NCBI GenBank assembly: GCA_963930775.1
Contig: OZ005695.1
Coordinates: 4,960,001-5,024,000, forward strand
Direction: 5' to 3'
Length of the DNA: 64,000 bases
DNA from: Cliona cf. orientalis
Taxonomy: Eukaryota; Porifera; Demospongiae; Clionaida; Clionaidae
Part shown: in pieces, positions 45,701 through 57,700 of the stretch
Position numbering within the stretch: position 1 is the stretch's first letter
Layout: each line of letters begins with the position of its first letter
Translations under genes and position numbers: made by a program
Notes under the pieces: model-generated
What the model was told of the DNA's origin: nothing
Database searches by the model: none
Seen by the model: the letters and a program-made list of their open reading frames with translations, nothing else

Positions 45701-48682
45701 TAGTATCTGAAGGTACATGAGAGGTGATTAGAATGACAATAATAATGACTACAGCAACGTAAGATAACATACATGTAGCTACCTTGTGTCTCGTGATAAG
45801 CATGGTATATTACAGTAATACTGAGACCTCTCCATGCATATAATTATTATCAGTGATTAGTTCAGTGCTGTATCTTTCTTCGTCAGAGCTGGTTGTTACA
45901 GAACTATCTGAGTCACTGCTCAATTCAGAATCTTCAGCTTGCTGATGCTCTGCCACTCCATGTTCATAGGCTTCAGGGACTCTGATTTCCACATTAGTAC
46001 AGCCTTGACATTGACATCCTGGGCCACACTCACAACCATTTTTCCGGCAGCTACACAGATTATTTTTGCACCCTTTTTTACAGGAATAACCCTTGGTGAG
46101 AAAATTGATTGTCTGTTGCACTTCCGTTTGGTGCTGTGATGAGTCCCAGTCGACCCGATAGCATCCATCGTCACCCTTAGTCCATCCACTGTCATCTGGA
46201 TTTGGAAGGTTAGCATACACATCCACCATTAGTGAATTTTGCCACATTTTCACGATTCAACATGACCTCAGCCAATGTCGCCACATGGATGAATATGAGG
46301 GCACACGCTCATCTTCTGTACATACACGGTCACTAATAATATTATTATTCCACATATTTCATTGTACCACTTCTGGTGCCTGTGTCTACAGTTTTGCCAC
46401 TTGTAGAGTTAAACAGCTGAACAGGTGTCTGCACATTCCTCACACCACGAAAGCTGACAAGAGAGAGGGAATGAACTGGCGGCTCCCTGGGACTGAGAGT
46501 GTGCGAGTGAACTGCTGGCTCCCTGGGACTGAGAGAGAAGGAGTGAACTGCCGGCTCCCTGGGACTGAGAGAGAGTGAGTGAACTGCCGGCTCCCTGGGA
46601 CTGAGAGTGTGCGAGTGAACTGCCGGCTCCCTGGGACTGAGAGAGAGAGAGTGAACTGCCGGCTCCCTGGGACTGAGAGTGTGCGAGTGAACTGCTGAGT
46701 GACTGGCTGGAGAGAGGTGGAGGAGAGGACTGTTTGCTTCCTGTATGGGAATGACTGGCATTTGATTGTTCTAGCACTAGCTGAGGCATTGGCTGTACAA
46801 TCTGGACCATTGTACCATGATAGCTTCTATGCTGATCCCCACAGTAAACTGCTGCATGACTCTGCACCATGTCAAAGTTGTCTGCACTATATATAGTAAA
46901 CACTTTTCTAGGGATCTCATCCCATACTGACTTGTTTTGTTATAGTTCTGCTATTGCAGTTACAAATCTGTCGTGTGTATCTAAAGATGATACGATACCA
47001 AACTGGTTTAGTAGCTTGATCAATATATATACCCCATGCATCTCTATAGCATCTGCTAACAAGATGTGTAGTGGTGTTGGCTTATTAAAACCAGAGCTCT
47101 GTAGAGCACATACCCCGCGCGCTCTGTAGCCACTATAGCGTAGTATTGCAACACTCGGAGGCACATATGTAGCTGTTTCACGACGTGACAACCCTTTCCA
47201 ACATCGTGCTTGAGCATGCGCAATCGCATCCGCATACTATTATGCTAAAAGAGTGGGTGTGGTCGATAAACCACAGGCATGCTGAACAGAAAATGTACAA
47301 TTTGTAGCACTAGTAAGCCTCTTTGAGAAATTCGAAGCGCGTACAAACCAGTTTTTCACCGATATCTACGGATTGGTTGTGCTTATAGCATGCACAGACG
47401 CCTAGAACTCAAGATCTGGCGATTTTCGTGCCGACAACAACGACAACAACAGACGGACAAACCGATTACTTTACCCCTTGCGCATGCGCGCGGGGTAATT
47501 AGTACAGTACATCAGTAGGCAACAGGATGTAGTATTGCCTATCTTGTTTTCTGTGGTCAATTGTAGACTTGTGATCGTTACCACTTGTAGCTAGTTTTAG
47601 GAAATGCCATAATTGTGGGTCAGTTTGGTTGATCATGCTGCTGATGTTAAATGCAGTTGAATTATCGGCTAATTTGTGGTCAGATAGTGCAAAAAGAGAT
47701 TAAGAAACTAAGTATATTTCCTGCCTCACCTAGAATCTGCTCAGTGCTTGAGATGCTGTGGGATCTTTTCTCTAGTATGGCTTCATCATGGATACCTTTC
47801 CCATCGCCCATGAAAGGCTAACTCTAACTAGAGTATCCCTCCTTTACGGAAGATAAGTGTACCAACCTTTTTGTGAGCACACTTGAAACTCATATATCTA
47901 CATAGATATACAACTAGTTGGTTTAATAGCCACTGTGCTGTGAACTTGATTGTGTCCTCCCCAACTTCCAGGAGAAGGTCCCTCTGAAGGTGACGTTTCT
48001 GAACACTGATATACCTCCCGGAATATGATTGATACATGAGGAAGAAGCAAAGCATGCTGGGGAAGGAGTTTCTTTGCCACATAAACAACAGTGCTTAGAG
48101 TTGCTCTGGTAAGTTGAGACATATCACTTAATACTTGCATTAGTTCATGCTCCCATGTGGAGACATCCTTTTCCAACAATTCATTCTGTTTTAGAACCTC
48201 TCCCAATGATTTGAGGGTTGCTACATGACTCTTGTAGCAGTCTAAGCAGATTTTGTCATTGCCTGCTAACTTACGAAAGGAGTGGCGCTTAGCTTTTATA
48301 TGGTGAACCTTGCATATACAGCTGCTACGGGCATGCATGAACAGTGCAGTGTAGTACTTTTTATGTACCATTAATTTGATGAATCTTATGTTTTACATTA
48401 TGCAGGAGAAAAGATGTCACATCTATATTGGTTTTTTATGATTATCTTTATGGGTACTTGTATCATAGAGTCGGTAGACTCTATAAGTAGGGATGGCACG
48501 GATACTCCATATATGTAATACATTACAAAAATCCAAATATCTCAAAACAGGTAACCTTGTCAAATTTCTAAGTGTCAAAATCAGAATCTACAGCAAATAA
48601 CCTATCTAATAAGACCAAGATCATCCATCAACTCAATTGTATATGCCAGAACCAGATGTTCAAAAAAATAGCCATTTGTCAT

Positions 48683-48714
<32 letters not shown>

Positions 48715-51700
48715 TTTCATTATCAGGGCTAACTCATGACTGTCTGGACCTCTCACCTTAGATATCATATAAATCCACTCTATTTTGTAGCGCGCAGTGC
48801 AGTGGCAAGTTAGTTTGGCGTTATCTCGACAGTTACGTAATAGTGGGTGTGTGCGGCGCATTAACGATTAACGATTGGGTGTGTCTGATACGCCATTTTA
48901 TGATATAATGCGCATGCTTGGACTGTGTTGCCATGGTGAAGTCACGTGACAGCGCCTGGCCCAAGGCGAGGCCAAGCCAATGTATACGTAGCCAGCTACT
49001 CGCTATCGCTAGCGCGTGCAACGGCGCGCTGGATCGATCATGGATATGAATAATATGAAGGTGCAAAGCTCGAGGAACGGTAAGGCGCTAGGCATAGGCA
49101 GGCTACTCGCTAGCGCATATAGCGCTAGTGCTCCGCTGGATCCGACGATCATAGCGGATATCATACCATCATACGAAGGCGCAAGACTCGAGGAGCGGTA
49201 AAGTACAGATCATAAAACTATGCCTGGTAGATAGCTGCTGCCAACAATAAAACTTAGAACTTGGTTTTCTCCCTAAGCGGAAGAGTCTCATCGCGACTTG
49301 GGCCACCTAAAGTAGCCTTCTTTGCGGCCTGCTTCATCGTAATACAAGGCATAGGAATGAGTTTATGAGGGGCGTGGCTACGAATTTTGCAAACTTCGGC
49401 ACCTCCCATCTTCTCTACACAGGATAGAAATTGTGAGCGAACCATGTAAGATGGCATTGATAAATTACACTAAGTGCATTAAAAAAAAACAGAAACAAGT
49501 ATAAAAACAATTGAATAAAATTGAAGAATGAAGTAGGGATGGCAGGATCAAAAAGTACACAAACAAGAGATATTAAATCGCATCTACTATACATCCCTAC
49601 GCTTGCTTTTTGAGGGGTGTAAAAATAACCAATAATAATGAATCAAAATTGATGAACCCAAACCATTGTGACAACGTAACTAGGGAACAACCTGAGCTGA
49701 ATGTCTCCCATACCATCGTGACCACACTCAATAAACACGGTAACATTAATAGGTGCAGAATAGTCGAGAAAAGCAAGCGTAGGGATGTATAGTAGATGCG
49801 ATTTAATATCTCTTGTTTGTGTACTTTTTGATCCTGCCATCCCTACTTCATTCTTCAATTTTATTCAATTGTTTTTATACTTGTAATACTATAGCATTGG
49901 ATAATAATTATATTATTGTACAATTCACTTACTTTTGAGCATGTCACTTTGCTCAGGGTTAAGACCAGAGGGCAGAATGGAATGATATATTTTTCCCCCA
50001 GTGGAGTGGGACACAAAATTTGTTACTTCAATCTGTTGATTTAACCTATCTGTCGTGGTTTTGAGCGATACTTACTTGAGTTACGCTATTGTTCTAAGCT
50101 TCATCAAGGAGACCGCAAATACTCAGCAGCAGCTGCCATTTTGTCTAGTATGGTTTCTATGGGCTACACTTCCGTGTTTGTCCGTGCATTAAGTTTGTGC
50201 ATGCTATGTGCATCCACATTCCTGGTCTGGGCATGCATAAGTGAAGCACGCGTGCGTACTACTACAAAACAGCCACCCGCCTCTTTTAGCTAAATTGGTA
50301 AATTTTGTCTCGATACAATTCACATGAAAAATTATATCTCGAGATAGGAACATTTATCGAGTCACGTGCAGTTCGACTGTCCTTTGGAAAATCATAAATG
50401 TTGGCCACTTGATTATGTACATCATAGTAACATGCAGCATACAAACATTAAAGGAGGGAAGACGGCCATGAAGGGGGATTCCCCCTCTTGGCCCTACATA
50501 GAAAATATCCTGTAGTCTATTACCAGGAGCTGCAAACCTTTTTATTTGTCTTGTTTGTATCTGTGAGTTGGCCACTAAGAGCCTGTTGCTCAGCTTGACG
50601 CTCTTCCAGCCTGCTGGATAGCACTTGCTTTTCCTCACAACACAATTGCCTATATAGAATAATGGCAACATAATTAACCTCAACACACTGGGTATCTAAC
50701 GTCATTTGAACAGTAGTTTATAAAATATATGTCGGTACCCACCCTCCACCCTCCCCCCCCCCCCCCCCCCCCCCCAAATTTTTATCCAGTATCCACCCAT
50801 TTGTTGAACGATGCATATTGCTATCATAACAACACTGTATGGCGCATGGCATGCTCCACTGCTTTTACAAGTTAATATTTTAATTCATATCCGCTATCAC
50901 TGCTTTGGTATATTATGTTACTATGGTAATAACATCTAATGTCACTAAGACCATTCTCCAGTAAAACATCCATAATCAAGTCATGTTCAAAAACTAACAA
51001 AACAGAGCGCTACCCTAGCCCACAATAATTTAATCAGTGTACAGTGCCTGTTTGGTGGAGCACTGCTATACCATGGTAACAATACCAAGTACCTTAGATG
51101 ATTTCCACCCGCTCTAACTGTGCCACAGGCGCAGTTAGAGCTTGTTGGAAATCACCTAAGGTATACTTGGTGCATGCAGACTAATAAATGCTAGCTATAG
51201 ACTATGTAATCATGGTTGTGTCATTCAATGTTTCAATGTATCTTTTGCAGAAATAATCTTCACTAAGGCCAGGATAAAATGAATGGGTCTGACCACTGGG
51301 CCAAGTATACCTGTACATTATATGCCCAGTAACAATTATTTACTTTTCTGTGGTTATGAGGTAATTATAGTGTAATGTATGATGAAACCTATGGTGTGAT
51401 CTACGAGGTAATTGCCAGAAATTCTAGGGCCTTCATGGAGCCTTTCTGAGACTTGAAAATCGGTAGAGTATCTGACGCATGTATCCAGCAAATACATTAC
51501 AAGCTGAGTGCTACTTTCTCTGACAAGTACCGCTGGCCAAACTTCACGCATTCTCTTGGCTCTCTTAGCACGCACACTAGTCTCATACCCAGACTACACG
51601 CACTCAGCGTGCCATACCGCGACATTCAGAAGCTGTATGGCGCTGTCAAGTTCATCTCCTGTGATTGAAAATTGTCTAGTGTCGAGGTCGAGAGTTGGTC

Positions 51701-54700
51701 TCGGACGCCATCTCTGCAATGGAGGTGCCAACATCGATGTGGCTTAGACTGTGTATGCACTATATTGACGACCTTTTACTATACGAACCACTCAGATGCA
51801 GCTACTGGGCATGTGGTCAAGTTTTCATTATAATAGTATAATCAGCTGTATACCACAGGGCAATATCCAGTATAATAAATATTGCTCTGCATGGCGGTCG
51901 CTTTGATCTATGTCATGCAAAAGCCCTTGCTAATAACAAATAATAGGTAATTGGGATGCATGAGAGGCATGGTCGAGTGCACCCCAATTACCTATTATGT
52001 TGGTAGTTGACCTCTGTTCATCATTGGCCTATTATTTTTATGATGACCCAACCCCTTCCCATAGCCGGCAAATTGCCTATAAAAACTTTGGTTGCTTGGC
52101 AACTATCAACAAAATTTAATAATTATAATAGGGATACATGCTGTCACCAGTATCCATAGATACCTATCAAGTACCTGAAATGTTCACCAAACAATACCAT
52201 ACACTCAATAAAAAGCTTTGAATGATCTCTGAAATAAGTATTTCTATATACATGGGTGTGTATCTACACTGCCTGCTGTCCTATGGCAGCTACATAGAGA
52301 ACAATCTAATACAACCCCTCTTTAGTCGGACACTTCATGTGGTCCCAGTGGAGTCTGCATTGGACACTGTGTCAGGTACATACCACTCTATCTGGTAATA
52401 AATGTCCCTGCTGAAACTTAAACTGATAGTCACCTTTCTCTTTCAAGCTCTTGCTTGTACTGCTCCTGCATCCTTTGGATGTCCTCATGAGCTTTATTCA
52501 GGTGCTCTTCAAGAAGATGAACAGTAGCTTCAAGCTTTCTCTGCACCTCCAACAATTCCCGTTCACTTTGCTGGAGGCTGGGTACATGCCATACAGGTGC
52601 ACATAGTCCATAGAAATAAATTAAACATACCTGCCATGTTCTGTAAGTAGTGCTTGGAATTTTTTGCTTGTTCTTGATAGCTGTTCAATCTCCTATAGAT
52701 TATGCAACAGACAACCATATAAGCTTGTAAGCTTAGGAGCAGTAGTGTGATAGCCTACAGTTGATAGAGATTGAAGCTGTTGAGCTTTTTCCTGGTACTG
52801 AACCTTTGCTATTTCAATCTCAGATTCAAGTTCAGACTATACAGAGGTGGTATATGTATGAAAATCTGTCCTCATGTTGGTATACATGACACCAACCTTG
52901 GATGATTGCAGCTGATGTACATAACCCTCAAGCTTCTGCACTTTTAGCTTACAGTCTTCTTCATTCTGCATCTGACATCTTACAATTAAATAAAGTGATA
53001 AAGTACTGAATCTTAAACTAGTTTCTTAGATCCCCAAACCTTTGGACCTTGGTAATCTTCTCCTCCAATTCTACTTTTTCTCTCTCAAGGTTCACAATTT
53101 TCTCCCATTCCTTCTCCCTGGCAGCTTGGACACGCTGCTCCGCCTCATGCTCCTATGATGGATAATCAAAACAAAACAGCACTCTATCTTGTAATGTGGT
53201 AGCTATGCAACAGTGTTAATGGATACAGTATGTGTGTCAGTTTCCTGATAACTGTAATTCTTCTAAATAAAAAAGCTCAAGCTTTGCCCAACTTTTGGAG
53301 GCAAATAGTCAACATTCAACTTGTTCTATTGCCAATTACAGCATAGTATGTGATCATTAACTTTGCAGTCCCCTGGAATCCAGGGTGCAAAAGAATACTG
53401 CTCAAATATAACTGCAAGGTACATGTAGCTAACTCAGACACTGTGAGTACGAAAATTTGACTTAGGAAAAATGGATTGTCAGTTAAAATACAGCAGATCA
53501 TTGACCATCAATTAACTCCAATAGTGATTTTAGCACCTTGTCAGCTAGCAGTAGCTGGTGTTCCTCAAGAGCTTTCTGTAAGGCATGGAGCTGAGTCTGC
53601 CCAGCCTGCCACTCCGCTGCATACTGCTCTCTCTCTTGCTCCAGCTTGTGGCACTGCTCAGCATGCCTTATTGCAATCGACATCATCACCACAGTGTAAG
53701 AATCAAATTCAATCAGAGGGTTAATAACTCACTTCATCTTTAGGTTACTGGCTTTCATATTGTTTTGGTGTTCCAATTCCTCTAATTTCCTATAGCACAT
53801 GGCAGCATTAACGTTACCTCGCATATCGAATATGGGGCCAAGATAATATTAGGGGAACTCTGCATGAAATTGGACTGTCAATCTCCTGTGTAATTTAAAG
53901 CTACAGAGTTTGCTGCTGTTGATCGCAGCAATAATACACAATGTATCTCTAGTGAGATCACAGTTCACCAATCTGTGTTGGCCATTTTTGTATCCCACTG
54001 GCTAAGATTTGTACAATAGTTTGGAATCTGCGCGAGTTTTATTTATGCGAATTATGCGAGTCAAGCGGTGGTTGCATAAATTTGTATCCGCATAAATATT
54101 ATCGCGCCATACCGTAGGTCAGGTTTTAATTGCGAGTATCTATTAATTGCGAATTGCGAGTTTTTCTACATTTCGCAATTAATAGATTCGCAAACATAAA
54201 CGTGCACGTATACTACAGTACGGTACGGGGTTGTCCTTCGCAATTATTGGATTCGCAATTTGGCCTGACTTGACTAGAACGCAATTATTAAACTACGAAA
54301 TTAAAATCCGTCCTATGGTATGTTTGTAATGCATGCAACGTTTAAACGCATAAATAAAAATCGCGTAAATTTTTCAAGAGGCCCATTTTGACCGATTCGC
54401 ATAATTTTTCACGTGCAGAAAAATGTACCTTTACAGTACCCATTGCATATTGGTTAATTATCACATTTAGTTGCTCATCTGTGAAAATTACGGAACATTT
54501 AACCCCTCAAAAATTCCCACTACATGGTACATATATATTATGGGAATGTCTGGGTCTTCCCTATAATAATGCTAACCTTTTGTAGTTTGACACTTCCCTA
54601 TGGGATTGTGTCAACTGGTCATTGAGGGTTAGGCTATGATGATGAGCCTTATTTAATTCCAACTGCAGTGATTGTAACTGTGTATCCTGAGACGAACACT

Positions 54701-57700
54701 CCAACTACAACAATACAAAAAATTATTGTCAAACGTGCATTACAACTTGGGCATTTCTAACCTCCTTAGTTTTTAGTTGTGCTTGCAGCTCAGCCAGTTG
54801 CCTACTCTGCTCTTGATGGTTCTGAGGATGTAAAATAGTTCTACAGTAACTATAAACACGTAAATTTCTACTCACCTGCCCACTCTGAGTCTCTGAATAC
54901 TCCTTTTGAGCCACTAGCTCCTCATTTTCACATGTCAAGGCAGCAACCTTCTGTTGCAACTGCATAGAGAAGTAGAGGGACCATAAAAGTTTAGGAGAAG
55001 GCAACCATGAAGGAAAACGGTTGTTTGGCCAGGAGAATGCAATGAACCAGCTATATATAAATCACAATCCAAGTTATTTCACAGCAATGCACACATACTT
55101 TATGGTACAAAAGTTCAAATAGGCCAAGGTGCTTGTAGATTGGCACCCAAGCTGAGAATTGCACCCTAAAATCTTTACACCTAATTTGCGCATACCGGTA
55201 CTAATCCCGGCAGGCATTATGCTGTGGGGGGGGGGGGGGTGGTGTTGGAGGCTAGCTCACCAGATTATACTGGACCATGGTTTCATCAGGGCCTCTAATC
55301 CTACAGTTCTAAGCATTACTCACCAGCCCACTTGCTATTGTTTTTCTCAACCTAGAAATCCATGTGAGTATACACTAGGATGGTGCATATTAATTTGTAG
55401 GGTAACTCCCTGGGGTAACATGACTAAGGCCACTGGTCTGTGACCAGATTTAAGTGTTGGTGGAAGTCCCTGAGCAGTGAGCTGTCTGCAGGACCTCCAC
55501 CCTGCTGCTCAGCCACCAGGTGGGGGATGAGAGGAGTCCTCCAGTCCCCATGATCCCGGTGCGGCAGGGGGCACCTCCCAATGCTAAAGACTTGGGGTCC
55601 ATAACACTAGCCACTTCCCCCGCATCCAGCACCACTGCAAAGGGCTAATCACGACGAGCAAGTCGGCAGAGAGAACAACCAAACAAATAAACAAACAAAT
55701 AAAACAAACCAACAAACACACAGCAGACACCAATATATAAACAATCATTACATATATATGAGCAGCAGGAGGGTGGGGCAATAAGCTCCTACAGCTCCGC
55801 AGCTCTTTTTGTAGCATAACACAGTCAGCTGTCTCACTCAACATAACACACATGCTGGTTATGCACAGAGCACCTGCACACGCAGGGTGGGAACTTTCTG
55901 TGCACTTGAAATGTGTTAAACTGGGAGTGGGTGCAAAATTAATGTACATGTATGGCACCAGGAGTGGATCTACTCCTGATGGCACACATGCAAATGTTCA
56001 TTGATGATCTAACCTCGCTATTATCTCGCTGCAACTGTCTTATCCTCTGAAGATCAGTTGGAACATCCCTCTCTTGACGAGCTAACAGTGCCTTTTTCTC
56101 TTGAATTAGAGCAGAAAGCTAGTACATTAAAGAGTACTAACATCATACGAGTGTGTACTACATGTATAAGAGAATTACCTGTGTGTCATGCTTAACACTA
56201 AGTTCTTGAATAACTGACTGATGAGTCACCTGCAGAAATATGTGCATCACACCAACAGAGTCCTAATCATACACAAGAAAATTTTTGCATAGTGCAAAAA
56301 TCTCCTGATTTGTTCTGATACAACAGCTACAGGAAGAGTATTGCCATGAGATCTTTGACTGGGAGCTCCTTGAACTAATCACAACAATTCATGAGTCTTT
56401 GAATATTGCAAATACTTTTACATTTCTAGGTTGATAACCCAGTGAGCTCCCAAGAATTTATGGGAACAGAATTTAAGTATCATTGTGGTTGAAAAATATT
56501 TCTATCTAGTGCTCAGTATAATAATGACGTGTGAAAGACTGTGTAATCATTAAACTTAACAGCATGAGCACCAGGCAATCTATACAGCTACGTACAAGTG
56601 TACCTACTATCTGAGTGTAATGGTCTGAACAATCCACTGGAATGCAGTGGAATCCCTCTATTGTTATTATTCAGGATACCCTTGGGACAGCTTGAAGCAT
56701 CCTGATTAGGTTTCCACATTTCAGGGGTAATTCATATACTAGCTCTATGCATAATAATTCCCACTTTTCTTATAAATCTTTTCACACGTATGGATACTAC
56801 GCAACAGCATGCATAATCATAGAGTACCACTCTGATTGGCTAGTGCTAAACCAATACATCATACACTGTTGCTGAGCTTGTAAGAACCAAGAAAGTACTT
56901 AAATACCGTAGGTCGGGTTTTAATTGCGAGTATCTATTAACTGCGAATTGCGAGTTTTTGTACGTTTTGCAATTAATAGATTCGCAAACGTAAACGTGCA
57001 CGTATACTACAGTATGGTATGGAATCGTCTATCACAATTATTGGATTCGCAATTTGGCCTGACTTGACTACAACGCAATTATTAAACTACACAATTAAAA
57101 CCCGTCCTACGGTACATGTTTATTACCAAACCCTTTCCAGTGGCGTCAGGGAAGGAGATTAAGGGTTAAAAGGCAACTCCATGATTTGTTGCACCAGTGA
57201 AAAGTGTCCACTTGCAACTGTACACTACTAGAGGCATACAGCAAGTGTACATGTATATGTACTCTTGCCAATTATCTTAACTTCGTCCCCAGGCCACTTG
57301 TACTTTTTCAATATTACGTGCAGAAATGTATAACATTGAAAACGTAGGAGTGGCCTGGGGATGAGGCTACACTGTATATAGATTACCTAAGCTATCAGGC
57401 CCACTCCACATTTCAGTGTCTAACACTGAGCCTAGGGATGGGACCCATACACAGGATACCAGGTACATGTATCTAGTGAAAACAAACTATCGTAGTTAAT
57501 CAAATATAACATAATAATAATATTATGATCAAGGGCTTATAAGCCATTGCTATGATCCAATTTAATCTAAGAAGTTAGCAAATTCTCATAATGTGTATCT
57601 ATGGAGCGATTGACGACCTTTACAAGAAAAGTGCGTATTTTTCAAAATTGAAATTCATTTCTTCCATACAGTGGTATAATAATAATATTATTATTATGTC

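Larger units (their letters stand above)
45810..48371 (-). pseudogene. Broken repetitive-family gene with CXC (tesmin/TSO1-like) cysteine domain, inside the CEP83 intron
   Basis: Read on the minus strand. 48371-47898 has CICKVHHIKAKRHSFRKLAG and ICLDCYKSHVATLK, a possible Cys/His cluster. 47191-46940 starts MSRRETATYVPPSVAILRYS and runs to FVTAIAE. A single TAA (46940-46942) separates it from an in-frame continuation with NFDMVQSHAAVYCGDQHRSY. Next comes a Ser/Gln minisatellite. 46253-45810 then gives WTKGDDGCYRVDWDSSQ and the cysteine-rich CKKGCKNNLCSCRKNGCECG with PGCQCQGC. Such CXC cysteine arrays bind DNA in tesmin/LIN54-type proteins, and here they probably mark the C-terminus of a multicopy, perhaps transposon-derived, family. 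The stop and missing joins argue it is inactive, although introns could hide breaks. Family identity is from memory and uncertain. Confidence 0.6.

Noticed and set aside
49900-49990. Possible extra CEP83 exon near a CTTAC donor-like site
   Set aside because: Exon 50538-50649 joins directly to 43296-43396 in phase 0 and the joined protein matches the vertebrate order, so no exon is missing.
55584-55985. 133-codon minus-strand ORF in a CEP83 intron
   Set aside because: Low-complexity Leu/Ile/Cys text from a CAAACAAATAAA run; the CEP83 exons on both sides join in phase without it.
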